A DNA stretch of 64,000 nucleotides, from positions 248,001-312,000 of the forward strand of contig CAWHDH010000007.1 of NCBI GenBank assembly GCA_963828075.1, read 5' to 3'. This document shows positions 43,834-52,764 of this stretch, one piece after another; the stretch's first letter is position 1; every line of letters begins with the position of its first letter. Source of the DNA: JACCYI01 sp963828075. GTDB lineage: Bacteria > Actinomycetota > Thermoleophilia > Solirubrobacterales > Solirubrobacteraceae. The position numbers and the translations under genes are program-made. The notes beneath the pieces were generated by a model. The model did not search any database. It saw only the letters and a list, made by a program, of their open reading frames with translations, and had not been told where the DNA came from.

Positions 43834-45603
43834 GTGAGCACCTTTCTCCGCCTCCTCGGTTTCCTGCGGCCCTACCGGCCGGGCGTGATCGCGTCCCTGG
43901 TCCTCGCCGCGCTGGCGATGGCCGGGACGGTCGCGCTGCCGGCGCTCACCGGTCGGGCGATCGACGAGATCCGCTCCGGGGACCGCTCCGCGCTGCAGTC
44001 GCTCGCGATCGCCATGGTCGTCGTCGGGATCCTGCGGCTGGGCTTCTCGGTGGCCCGGCGGCTGGTCGCCGGCAAGGTCTCGCTGGGGGTCGAGCTCGAC
44101 CTCCGCGACCGCGTCTACGCGCACCTGCAGGCGCTCGAGCTGGGCTTCTTCGACGCCCAGCAGACCGGCCAGCTGATGTCGCGCGCCACCGTCGACCTGC
44201 AGGCGGTGCGCTTCTTCCTCGGCTACGGCCTGGTGTTCATCGCCCAGAGCGCGCTGACGATCGTGCTCGCCGCGGCGGCGATGTTCTACGTCCAACCGGA
44301 CCTTGCCGCGATGGCGCTGATCCCCGTCCCCTTCGTCGTGCTCGTCGCCGCGCGCTTCAACCGCCGCTCCCGGCCCGCCCTCCAGGAGGTCCAGCAGCGC
44401 ATCGCCGAGCTGACCGCCGATGCCGAGGAGAACGTCTCCGGCGTGCGCGTCGTGAAGGCCTTCGCCCGCGAGGAGCGCCAGATCGAGCGCTTCCGCGGCT
44501 CGGTCGCGCGGGTGTTCGAGCAGTCGATGATCGCCAACCGGCTGCGGGCCTTCTACACCCCGTTCATCGGCTTCCTGCCGCAGCTGGGGCTCGCGGTCAT
44601 CCTGCTCGCCGGCGGGCGGCAGGTGATCGCCGGGAAGCTGACGATCGGCGAGTTCACCGCGTTCTACGCATACCTCCTGATGCTGATCTCGCCGATGCGC
44701 ACGCTCGGCGTCGCGCTCGGCATGTCTCAGCGGGCGACCGCCTCCGGAAGGCGCCTGTTCGAGCTGCTCGACCGCGACCCGCGCCTCGTCTCGGCGCCCG
44801 GCGCGCCGGCGCTGCCGCCGGGGCGGGGGCGGGTCGAGCTTCGCGGGGTCTCGTTCGCCTACGCAGGCGCCGCCGAGCCGGTGCTGCGTGACATCGACCT
44901 GGCCGTCGAGGCGGGCACGACCGTCGCGCTCGTCGGGGCGACCGGGTCGGGCAAGAGCTCGCTGATCGGCCTCCTCCCCCGCCTCTACGACGCCACCGCG
45001 GGCGCGGTCCTGATCGACGGCGCCGACGTCCGCGATGTCGACGTCGTCTCGCTGCGCCGCGAGATCGCGCTCGTCACCGACGACCCCTTCCTGTTCAGCG
45101 CCACCGTGCACGAGAACATCGCCTACGCGCGGCCCGGCGCGTCGCGCGACGAGGTCGAGCGTGCCGCCGGGCGCGCCCAGGCGGCCGGCTTCATCGCCGA
45201 GCTGCCCGACGGCTACGACACGCGGGTGGGCGAGCGCGGGCTCACGCTGTCGGGTGGCCAGCGGCAGCGGATCGCGATCGCCCGGGCGCTCCTGGCCGAC
45301 CCGCGGATCCTCATCCTCGACGACGCGACGTCGTCGGTCGACGCCTCGACCGAGCAGGCGATCAAGGCCGCGCTGCGCGAGGTCATGGCCGGTCGCACCA
45401 CCTTCGTCATCGCCCACCGGCTCTCCACCATCGCGCTCGCCGACGACATCGTGGTGCTCGAGCGCGGCCGGATCGTGGCGCGCGGCGACCACGGCGCGCT
45501 CGTCCGCGAGTCCCCGCTCTACGCCGAGATCGCGGAGAAGGGCCTCCCCGACCAGGTCTTCCTGAACCGCAACCCGCCCGAGCGCGAGGTGGCCGGCCTG
45601 TGA
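43834..45603 (+). CDS. ABC exporter half-transporter A (degenerate ATP site)
   Basis: 589 residues from GTG 43834. Six membrane helices (residues about 10-310) are followed by an ATPase domain with Walker A VGATGSGKSS, signature LSGGQRQRIA and Walker B ILILDDATSSVD. The catalytic Glu after Walker B is Asp here (DD rather than DE), marking a degenerate site. It overlaps the next half-transporter by GTGA; the two should form a heterodimeric drug or lipid exporter like BmrCD or TM287/288. Reading frames extending upstream through the 46-bp repeats are rejected as a start. Confidence 0.93.
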   Translation: MSTFLRLLGFLRPYRPGVIASLVLAALAMAGTVALPALTGRAIDEIRSGDRSALQSLAIAMVVVGILRLGFSVARRLVAGKVSLGVELDLRDRVYAHLQALELGFFDAQQTGQLMSRATVDLQAVRFFLGYGLVFIAQSALTIVLAAAAMFYVQPDLAAMALIPVPFVVLVAARFNRRSRPALQEVQQRIAELTADAEENVSGVRVVKAFAREERQIERFRGSVARVFEQSMIANRLRAFYTPFIGFLPQLGLAVILLAGGRQVIAGKLTIGEFTAFYAYLLMLISPMRTLGVALGMSQRATASGRRLFELLDRDPRLVSAPGAPALPPGRGRVELRGVSFAYAGAAEPVLRDIDLAVEAGTTVALVGATGSGKSSLIGLLPRLYDATAGAVLIDGADVRDVDVVSLRREIALVTDDPFLFSATVHENIAYARPGASRDEVERAAGRAQAAGFIAELPDGYDTRVGERGLTLSGGQRQRIAIARALLADPRILILDDATSSVDASTEQAIKAALREVMAGRTTFVIAHRLSTIALADDIVVLERGRIVARGDHGALVRESPLYAEIAEKGLPDQVFLNRNPPEREVAGL

Positions 45604-47429
45604 GCCCGCGCCGGCAGGCCCTGTCCGCGGAGACCACCCCCGAGCTCGGGCGGCTCGCCGACGTCCGCCGCCGCCTGAACGCCGGGCGAGGGCGCGGGCG
45701 TAAGCTGCGCGGCCTGCTGGAGCTGCTGCGGCCCTACCGGGGGCGCACGATCCTGATGTTCGTCGCGCTCCTGGCGGCGACCGCGGCGTCGCTCGCGCCG
45801 CCGCCGCTGGCCAAGCTCGCCATCGACGACGGGATCGTCCCCGGCGACCTCGCGACGCTCAACTGGGTCGTCGTCGGCTTCCTCGTCTCCGCGCTGGTCT
45901 ACTGGGGCGCGACCTACGCGCAGACCTACCTCGTCGGCTGGGTCGGCCAGCGCGTGCTGCAGGACCTGCGCGTGCAGATCTTCGCCCACCTGCAGACGCT
46001 GTCGGTCGGCTTCTACTCGCGCCGCCAGGCCGGGGTGATCATCTCGCGGATGACCAACGACGTGCAGGCGCTCGACCAGCTCGTCACCGACGGCGTGGTC
46101 ACCCTGTTCGGCTCCTCGCTGACGCTGATCGGGACCGCCGCGATCCTCATCGTGCTCGACGCCGAGCTCGCGCTGCTGACGTTCCTGATCTTCCCCCTGC
46201 TCGGGATCACGTCGCTGCTGTTCCGGATCGTCAGCGCCGACGCCTACCGGATCACCCGCGAGCGCGTCGCGCAGATCACCGCGTACCTGCAGGAGTCCCT
46301 GTCGGGCATCCGCGTGGTCCGCGCGTTCGCGCAGGAGCCGCGCCACATCGCCCGCTTCTCCGAGCTCAACGAGGACAACCGCGTCGCGAACATGAAGACG
46401 GTCCACCTCAACGCCGCCTACTTCCCGGGCGTCGAGATGCTCAGCGCGCTGGTCACCGTCGGGATCCTGCTGTACGGCGGCGTCCAGGCCATCGAGGGGG
46501 AGGTCACCGTCGGCGTGCTGGTCGCGTTCATCGCCGCGCTGAACGGCTTCTTCGACCCGATCCAGTCGCTGTCGCAGCTCTACACGACTTACCAGGCCGG
46601 GATGGCGGCGCTCGACAAGATCTTCGAGCTGCTCGACGAGGAGCCCGACCTCGTCGAGCGCCAGGGCGCGATCGAGCTGCCCCGGCTGCGCGGCGAGATC
46701 GTGTTCCACGGGGTCACCTTCGCCTACGCACCCGGCGCGGCGCCCGCGCTCGCGGACGTCGACCTGGTGATCCCGCCCGGCCAGACCGTCGCGCTCGTCG
46801 GCTCGACGGGCGCCGGCAAGTCGACGTTCGCCAAGCTCGTCGCCCGCTTCTACGACCCGACCACCGGGCGCGTGCTCGTCGACGGCCACGACCTGCGCGA
46901 GGTCTCCGCCCGCTCGCTGCGGTCGCAGATGGGCATCGTCCCCCAGGAGGCGTTCCTGTTCAGCGGGACGATCGGCGACAACATCGCCTTCGGCCGCCCC
47001 GACGCCACCGGCGACGACGTCCGCGCCGCCGCCCGCGCCGTCGGCGCGCACGACTTCATCACCGGCCTGGAACACGGCTACGACACCGAGGTCGGCGAGC
47101 GCGGCGCGCAGCTCTCGGCCGGTCAGCGCCAGCTCGTCGCGTTCGCGCGCGCCCTGGTCGCCGACCCGCGCATTCTCGTGCTCGACGAGGCGACCTCGAA
47201 CGTCGACATCCACACCGAGGGCCGGATCGAGGAGGGCCTGCGGCGCCTACTCGCCGGCCGCACCGCGATCGTGATCGCCCACCGCCTCTCGACCATCCGC
47301 CGCGCCGGGCGCATCGTCGTGCTCGACCACGGCCGCATCGTCGAGCAGGGCACGCACGACGAGCTGCTCGACGCCCACGGCGCCTACTGGCGCCTGTACC
47401 GCGACTGGGCCGAGCAGGCGGCCGCGTAG
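45600..47429 (+). CDS. ABC exporter half-transporter B (canonical ATP site)
   Basis: 609 residues with a 35-residue basic N-terminal extension, six membrane helices, and an ATPase domain with Walker A VGSTGAGKST, canonical Walker B ILVLDEATSNVD, and signature LSAGQRQLVA in which the second Gly is Ala. In a heterodimer the weak signature of B faces the weak Walker B of A, so both defects fall in the same composite site and the other site stays complete. This fits one catalytic and one structural site. Substrate unknown. A 1.16-kb gene-free stretch follows. Confidence 0.93.
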   Translation: MSPRRQALSAETTPELGRLADVRRRLNAGRGRGRKLRGLLELLRPYRGRTILMFVALLAATAASLAPPPLAKLAIDDGIVPGDLATLNWVVVGFLVSALVYWGATYAQTYLVGWVGQRVLQDLRVQIFAHLQTLSVGFYSRRQAGVIISRMTNDVQALDQLVTDGVVTLFGSSLTLIGTAAILIVLDAELALLTFLIFPLLGITSLLFRIVSADAYRITRERVAQITAYLQESLSGIRVVRAFAQEPRHIARFSELNEDNRVANMKTVHLNAAYFPGVEMLSALVTVGILLYGGVQAIEGEVTVGVLVAFIAALNGFFDPIQSLSQLYTTYQAGMAALDKIFELLDEEPDLVERQGAIELPRLRGEIVFHGVTFAYAPGAAPALADVDLVIPPGQTVALVGSTGAGKSTFAKLVARFYDPTTGRVLVDGHDLREVSARSLRSQMGIVPQEAFLFSGTIGDNIAFGRPDATGDDVRAAARAVGAHDFITGLEHGYDTEVGERGAQLSAGQRQLVAFARALVADPRILVLDEATSNVDIHTEGRIEEGLRRLLAGRTAIVIAHRLSTIRRAGRIVVLDHGRIVEQGTHDELLDAHGAYWRLYRDWAEQAAA

Positions 47430-47633
47430 CGACCCGAACACCGAGCGTCGAAAAGCGTGCCCTCGCCGGGCCGGGTGGCGAGTTCGGGGGCGCCGGCGTG
47501 CGGGCTCGCGCTGACGATTCAGTCTCCGCGGCCGGGCTCGGCCCAGTCGCGCCCGCCGGTTCTGCCTCTTTGCGGCGTCCAAGGACGACGAGGGAACCGG
47601 TCAATCACCCCCTCGGTCGGCCGAGTGCCGCTC

Positions 47634-47672
47634 GGGGGTGGTTCACCCTGTCATGGAGGGTGAACCACCCCC
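47634..47672. repeat. Perfect 16-bp hairpin with GTCATGG loop
   Basis: GGGGGTGGTTCACCCT (47634-47649), loop GTCATGG, AGGGTGAACCACCCCC (47657-47672). It is nested inside an outer inverted pair at 47600-47612 and 47695-47707 (12 of 13 matching). The stem is too far (205 bp) from the ABC exporter stop to be its ordinary terminator. Confidence 0.85.
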
Positions 47673-48070
47673 GTGGGCCCGGTGGGACCGGCTCGGGAGT
47701 GATTGACGCAAGCGGCGTCGAACCCATCGATGCCGCGCCCCGGCCACCGCGAGCCGGTGCGCTTCCCCTGTCGCTGGGCGGGAGACCCACCGCCAAGACC
47801 CCGCGGTGAAGGAGGCGGAGCCCTCCGGCGGCCGGCAGTGCCCCCGCAGCGAGGGGTTTGCGTGGGAGATCACGCCGTGCCGGCGCCCGGCCGCGAACCC
47901 CGCCCTCCGCGCGCCGGGCACAGAGAATCGCCGCGCTGTCCTGAGTAGGGGGCTCATGGAACCCTTAGATAGGACAGCGGACGCAAGACCGCCCCTCCCG
48001 AGTGACCGGTCCCTCCCCGTGCTCGATGTCGCACGCCGCCAACCACCCGGTGGTCACGCGGGGCCACCAC

Positions 48071-48109
48071 GGGGGTGCTTGACGGTGTCATAGACCGTGA
48101 AGCACCCCC
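48071..48109. repeat. Second 16-bp hairpin with near-identical loop GTCATAG
   Basis: GGGGGTGCTTGACGGT (48071-48086), loop GTCATAG (48087-48093), ACCGTGAAGCACCCCC (48094-48109), one mismatch in the stem. Arm length, loop length and loop sequence match the hairpin 437 bp upstream while the stem sequence differs, which suggests a selected structure or a small repeat family. Confidence 0.85.
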
Positions 48110-48587
48110 AAGCGGCCGGTGCGCGAAGCACGGGGGTGGTTGACGTCCTTCACCGGCCGCGCCCACCCCTCCGATCACCGGCGCGAAAGCGGCGACCCGC
48201 CGCTCCCGGCCGTTGCCTCGATGACGCCGTTCCGCGCTAACGAACGCCGCCGCTTCCGCTCGACCGCAGCGGCCATTGATCGGTGCTCGTCGGGCGCGGA
48301 TACCGGCTTCATCGCTACCGGGGCTCGGGAGCCACCTCGGCTTCCTCGCACGGGACCTTGGCAGGACCCCTTGACGGGCAGCGGTGCCACAGATGATCCG
48401 GGCGGACGGGAGGGTGCACATCCCGACACTCGACGGCTGCTCCGAATCAATCGTCGGCTTGAGCACACAGCAGGGGCTCAGTCCGGCTTTCGATTGGCGA
48501 AGGGAGTTGATCGTCGGGTTGAGCACCCTCGGTCGCCGTCCCGCCACCTCCCACCCGGTCTCGCCCTCGATGACCGCAGTTCCTGGG

Positions 48588-49379
48588 TCACACCCCGCTG
48601 AACGCGCTGAAGCCGCCGTCGACCGGGACGACGACGCCGGTGACGAAGCTCGCGCCCGGCCCGCACAGCCACAGGACAGTGGAGACGAGCTCGCCGGCCT
48701 CGCCGAAGCGCCCGGTGGGCGTGTGGTCGACGATGCTGCGGCCGCGCTCGGTGGGCTCGCCGTCCTCGCGCAGCAGCAGGCGGCGATTCTGCTCGCCGAC
48801 GAAGAACCCCGGGGCGATCGCGTTCACCCTGACCGCCGGGGCCAGCTCCACCGCGAGCCAGCGGGTCAGGTTCTCGACCGCCGCCTTGGCCGCGGAGTAG
48901 CCGATCACGCGGCTGATCGCGCGATCCGCCGCCATCGAGGACACGTTGACGATCGAGCCGCGCTCCATGGCGGATCCGAACACCTGCGCCGGCAGCAGGC
49001 TGCCGAGCAGGTTCAGGTCGACCACCTCACGGAAGGCCGCCTCGGAAAGCCCGAACACGGACTCCCCCTCAGCCAGCGTCGCGCCGGGCGAGTTGCCGCC
49101 CGCCGCGTTGACGAGGATGTCGATGCTCCCCCACCGCTCGAGCACGCGCTCGCGCGCGGCGACCAGCGCCTCGCGGTCGAGCACGTCGGCCGGCAGGGCC
49201 TCGCCGCCGATCTCGCGTGCCGTCGCCTGCGCCCGCTCGGCGTCGCGGCCCATGACCGCGACGCGGGCACCCGCCGCGGCGAGCCCGCCGGCCATCGCCG
49301 ATCCGAGCGCCCCGCTGCCGCCGGTCACGACCGCCACCTTCCCGTCCAGCCCGAACCACCGGCTCAACGACTCGGTCAT
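48588..49379 (-). CDS. uxuB: SDR oxidoreductase, D-mannonate oxidoreductase (fructuronate reductase) type
   Basis: 263 residues. Classical SDR: VAVVTGGSGALGSAMAGGLA (cofactor), ILVNAAGGNSPGATLAEGES, the Ser-Tyr-Lys triad (NVSSMAADR, then GYSAAKAAVENL) and APGFFVGEQNRRLLL. NAAGGNSPGAT and the PGFFVGEQN segment are what I associate with the SDR-type UxuB/YjmF of Firmicutes. Expected reaction: fructuronate + NADH to mannonate. It is the last gene of the LacI-led operon and overlaps the UxaE stop by ATGA. Confidence 0.85.
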   Translation of the reverse strand: MTESLSRWFGLDGKVAVVTGGSGALGSAMAGGLAAAGARVAVMGRDAERAQATAREIGGEALPADVLDREALVAARERVLERWGSIDILVNAAGGNSPGATLAEGESVFGLSEAAFREVVDLNLLGSLLPAQVFGSAMERGSIVNVSSMAADRAISRVIGYSAAKAAVENLTRWLAVELAPAVRVNAIAPGFFVGEQNRRLLLREDGEPTERGRSIVDHTPTGRFGEAGELVSTVLWLCGPGASFVTGVVVPVDGGFSAFSGV

Positions 49380-50782
49380 CGTGGCGCGAACGGTTGCAGA
49401 TGGCGGGCGATGTGGCGCTCGAGCGCGGCCGCGTACTCCTCGCGCAGCCCCCGCACACACGCGGCGAGTGCGCCGTCGGCGAGCACCGACCCGAACGTGA
49501 CGTGCAGGACGCGGCGGACATCGTCGTCGTCGAGGGTCGCGTCCTCGGGAACCGGGAGGCGCTCGGGATCGACGGTCACGTGGTAGCTCGCGCGTTCCTC
49601 GGCGAAGCGCTCCACCGCGACCCCGTACAGCCGCCGGAACAGCGCCGGGTCGTGGACCGACACGATCCGCAGCGCCTCCAGGTAGCTCGTCCCGGAGGTC
49701 TTGACGTGCACGCAGCCCCCGGTCGCCGCCGCGATCGCCGGGTAGATGCCGAGCTTGTCCGAGCCCGAGTGCAGGCTCAGCCGGTACGGCCCGAGCCGGG
49801 CGGCGATCGCCGCGTGGACCGCGAAGTCGGCCGCGAAGCGCTCGACGTCGCCGATGTAGTCGATCCCCTTCTCGAAGCGGCCGACGAAGCGCGGCGCGAG
49901 GCTGACCCACCGCACGCCGAGGCGACGCAGCTCGGAGGCGACGTAGACGTGCTCGGCGTGCGACGTGGGCGCCTCGGTCTCGTCGACCGAGACCTCGAGC
50001 TCGAACCCGGCGGCCGGAGCGCGCTCGCAGAGCCGAGCGTACATCGAGACGACGTGGGCGACCGCCGGGCCGTACTTGGCCGCCGCGCCCAGCACGTCCT
50101 GCTCGGAGAGGGTCAGCGCCCGGTGGCCGAGGTCGAGCGAGCGGCCGGCGTAGCGCGCGACGGCATCGCGCGGCGTGTCCTGCAGCCGGTCCCACGGCAC
50201 GCCGGCCGTGCCGGAGGAGGAGGCCCGGACGTGGTCGCCCGGATCCACCGTGTACAGGGTGTATCCGGCCTCCGCGCAGCGATCGACGTCGGCGGGCGTC
50301 TTGAGGTGGTCGGCGTCGGCGCCGAACGGCTCGTGCCAGCCCTCCGCGAACACGCCCCACAGCGCGTCGTCCATGACCTCCTCGGGAGTCCGCCCGGTGC
50401 GATCGAGCTCGCGGATCGACTGCTGGGCGAACACCGGCGCCAGGCCGCCGCCGGCGGCTCGCAGCGCCCGGACGTGCCCGGGAGTGGCGAGCCCCAGCCG
50501 GTCGCCGAGCCCGATCGAGCCGCGCACCCCGAGCGGCCGCGGGCGGAGCCAGGGCAGGCGCGCGCGGAGCGCCGCCGCGTTGCGCGCGCTCGCCGGCCCG
50601 ACCAGCCGCCCGCCGTCGCGCTCACCCTCGAACGGCGCCAGCCGACCGGGATCCTCCTCGGCGATCGCGACCAAAAGGGGCCCGTCGCCGCCCTCGGCGA
50701 GCGCGTACTCGACGCCGTCGGCGACCGCGACGGAGCGCGGGTGCGCGGACAGGCCGCGCAGTGTCGTCGTGTGGTCGCCCAT
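49376..50782 (-). CDS. uxaE: UxaE-like D-tagaturonate 3-epimerase
   Basis: 468 residues, close to the UxaE size (about 480-500). Segments such as GSIGLGDRLGLATPGHVRAL, SVDETEAPTSHAEHVYVASE, LAPRFVGRFEKGIDYIGDVE and YRLSLHSGSDKLGIYPAIAA are typical of this metal-dependent family. UxaE interconverts tagaturonate and fructuronate, joining galacturonate breakdown to the glucuronate route. ATG 50782 follows the ManD stop by five bases. An upstream frame inside the ManD gene is rejected. Confidence 0.82.
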   Translation of the reverse strand: MGDHTTTLRGLSAHPRSVAVADGVEYALAEGGDGPLLVAIAEEDPGRLAPFEGERDGGRLVGPASARNAAALRARLPWLRPRPLGVRGSIGLGDRLGLATPGHVRALRAAGGGLAPVFAQQSIRELDRTGRTPEEVMDDALWGVFAEGWHEPFGADADHLKTPADVDRCAEAGYTLYTVDPGDHVRASSSGTAGVPWDRLQDTPRDAVARYAGRSLDLGHRALTLSEQDVLGAAAKYGPAVAHVVSMYARLCERAPAAGFELEVSVDETEAPTSHAEHVYVASELRRLGVRWVSLAPRFVGRFEKGIDYIGDVERFAADFAVHAAIAARLGPYRLSLHSGSDKLGIYPAIAAATGGCVHVKTSGTSYLEALRIVSVHDPALFRRLYGVAVERFAEERASYHVTVDPERLPVPEDATLDDDDVRRVLHVTFGSVLADGALAACVRGLREEYAAALERHIARHLQPFAPR

Positions 50783-50787
50783 GAAGC

Positions 50788-51996
50788 TCACCAGCTGTGC
50801 ATCGACCCGTCGAGCCGCCGCGCCACCGGCAGGTAGGCGCGGCGGTACGGGAATTGGGCCGCCAGCTCCTCGTCGATGTCGACGCCCAGACCCGGGCCCT
50901 CGCCCGGGTGCAGGTGCCCGTCCTCGAGCCGGTAGTCGTGCGGGAACACCGCGTCGGTCTCGCTGCTGTGCGTCATGTACTCCTGGATGCCGAAGTTGGG
51001 GACCGCGACGTCCACGTGCAGCGCCGCCGCCAGGCAGACCGGCGACAGGTCGGTCGCCCCGTGCGATCCGGTGCGGACGTCGTAGAGCTCGGCCAGGCTG
51101 AAGATCTTGCGCAGGTGGCTGATGCCGCCGGCGTGCGAGACGTCGGTGCGGATGTAGTCGATCAGCTGCTCGGTGATCAGCCGCTCGCAGTCCCAGATCG
51201 AGTTGAAGACCTCGCCGACGGCGATCGGCGTGGTCGTGTGCTGGCGGATCAGCCGGTAGCCGTCCTGGTGCTCGGCCGGGACGGGGTCCTCGAGCCAGAA
51301 CAGCGCGTGGTCCTCGAGCGACCGGCCGAGCCGCGCCGCCTCGATCGGCGTCAGGCGGTGGTGGACGTCGTGGAGCAGGTGGAAGTCGAAGCCGAGCTGC
51401 GCGCGCACCTCGCCGATCAGCTCGGGCGCGAAGCGCATGTAGGCCTCCGTCGACCACGCGTCCTCGACCGGGAAGTCCGGCGTGGCCGGCTCGTAGAACG
51501 ACGCGTCGCGGGTGACCCCGTAGACGCCCTTGAGCCCCGGGACGGCGCACTGGGCGCGGACCGCGCGATACCCCTGCTCGCGGAACGCCGCCACGCGCTC
51601 GACGGTCTCGTCGATCGTGTCGCCGCTCGCGTGGCCGTAGACCATCACCCCGTCGCGGGCGCGGCCGCCCAGGAGCTGGTAGACGGGCATCCCCGCGGCC
51701 TTGCCCTTGAGGTCCCACAGCGCCGTGTCGACGGCGGCGATGGCCGTCATCGTGACCGGCCCGCGACGCCAGTAGGCGCCCTTGTAGAGGTACTGCCACA
51801 TGTCCTCGATGCGATGCGCGTCGCGGCCCTCGAGCAGCGGGCAGACGTGGTCGGCCAGGTAGCTCGCGACCGCCAGCTCGCGGCCGTTGAGGGTCGCGTC
51901 CCCGACGCCGGTGAGACCGTCGTCGGTGGTCAGCTTGAGGGTCACGAAGTTGCGGCCCGGACAGCAGACGATCACCTCGGCGTCGGCGATCCTCAC
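50788..51996 (-). CDS. manD: D-mannonate dehydratase (enolase superfamily, ManD/RspA)
   Basis: 402 residues, exactly the family size. Signatures: GLTGVGDATLNGRELAVASY, AYWRRGPVTMTAIAAVDTAL, VMVYGHASGDTIDE, FHLLHDVHHRLTP (metal Asp plus His), LFWLEDPVPAEHQDGYRLI, PIAVGEVFNSIWDC and GSHGATDLSPVCLAAALH. These hold the metal ligands and the ManD-specific His/Arg residues. It converts mannonate to 2-keto-3-deoxygluconate. GTG 51996 overlaps the IolB-like stop by GTGA. Confidence 0.92.
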   Translation of the reverse strand: MRIADAEVIVCCPGRNFVTLKLTTDDGLTGVGDATLNGRELAVASYLADHVCPLLEGRDAHRIEDMWQYLYKGAYWRRGPVTMTAIAAVDTALWDLKGKAAGMPVYQLLGGRARDGVMVYGHASGDTIDETVERVAAFREQGYRAVRAQCAVPGLKGVYGVTRDASFYEPATPDFPVEDAWSTEAYMRFAPELIGEVRAQLGFDFHLLHDVHHRLTPIEAARLGRSLEDHALFWLEDPVPAEHQDGYRLIRQHTTTPIAVGEVFNSIWDCERLITEQLIDYIRTDVSHAGGISHLRKIFSLAELYDVRTGSHGATDLSPVCLAAALHVDVAVPNFGIQEYMTHSSETDAVFPHDYRLEDGHLHPGEGPGLGVDIDEELAAQFPYRRAYLPVARRLDGSMHSW

Positions 51997-52754
51997 GCGG
52001 CGCCCTCCTGCAGCCACGCGTGCTGGGGATCCAGGCGCGGCACCATCTCGCGCCCCTCGCCGGCCAGGACCCACAGGTAGTAGAGCTCGTAGCCGGGCGC
52101 GGCGACCACCGGGTGGTAGCCGGAGGGGATCAAGGCGACGTCGCCGTCGCGCACGACGAACGAGCGCTCCTTGCCGGGCTCGTAGAGCATCTGCACGCCG
52201 AACCCGCCGTCCGGCGCGATCCGGAACAGGTACACCTCCTCGAGGGCGACCTCCTCGGGCGGGGTCTGCTCGTCGTGCTTGTGCGGCGGATAGGAGGACC
52301 AGTTGCCGGGCGGGTTCAGCGTCTCGCCGACGAGCAGCCGCGTGGCCGCATGCTCGGGGCCGAGGATCGTCCGCACCGTGCGCTGCCAGTTGCCGTCGCC
52401 GACGGTGGCCACCCGCTGGTCGCCCGGGCCGATGATCCGGGCCGGCCCCGGCTCGTCGTCGCCGGGCGGCGCGCCCATCACCGCCACCACCGCCCCCTCG
52501 TCGCCCGCGACGAGCTGGAGCGGGGCGCCGGGCGGCGCGTACACGGCGTGCCCGAGCTCGGAGAACGGGTCGCGGCGGTGCGGCGTCCGGCCGAGCTCGG
52601 CGTCGCCGGCGGTGGCTTCGACGCTGCCCTGCATCACGACGGCCACGACCTCGTCGGCGCCGCCGGCCTCGTACGCCTCGCCGGGCTCCAGCCGGCCGTA
52701 GCCGAGGTCGATCGCGGCGGTGTCGGTGCCGCGCCTCACGAGTTGCTCGATCAC
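51993..52754 (-). CDS. IolB/KduI-like uronate isomerase (5-deoxy-glucuronate isomerase family)
   Basis: 253 residues from GTG 52754, with AAGGAG five bases upstream. Bicupin fold: NPPGNWSSYPPHKHDEQTPP and EEVALEEVYLFRI hold the zinc-binding His and Glu residues and match IolB closely, and the final cupin strand is VRDGDVALIPSGYHPVVAAP. IolB acts in inositol breakdown, but no other iol gene is near. In this operon it more likely isomerises a uronate or deoxy-uronate, as KduI does; that is inference. Confidence 0.85.
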   Translation of the reverse strand: MIEQLVRRGTDTAAIDLGYGRLEPGEAYEAGGADEVVAVVMQGSVEATAGDAELGRTPHRRDPFSELGHAVYAPPGAPLQLVAGDEGAVVAVMGAPPGDDEPGPARIIGPGDQRVATVGDGNWQRTVRTILGPEHAATRLLVGETLNPPGNWSSYPPHKHDEQTPPEEVALEEVYLFRIAPDGGFGVQMLYEPGKERSFVVRDGDVALIPSGYHPVVAAPGYELYYLWVLAGEGREMVPRLDPQHAWLQEGAA

Positions 52755-52764
52755 ATTCGCTCCT

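Larger units (their letters stand above)
47430..48587. other. Gene-free stretch with clustered 13-mer repeats
   Basis: No frame on either strand shows a convincing protein, although several are open by high GC. Seven copies of GGGRGTGNTTSAC occur within about 550 bp in both orientations: minus 47600-47612, plus 47634-47646, minus 47660-47672, plus 47695-47707, plus 48071-48083, minus 48097-48109, plus 48132-48144. Two hairpins are built from them (see below). Downstream, two imperfect 20-bp direct repeats (centred on TCGTCGGNTTGAGCAC) lie at about 48447 and 48507. It separates the ABC exporter from the convergent end of the uronate operon. Confidence 0.7.

Noticed and set aside
47954..48547. 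197-codon frame on the minus strand in the gene-free stretch (and 160 codons on plus)
   Set aside because: Composition is low-complexity, no ribosome-binding site or family match, and the frames run through the hairpins and direct repeats.
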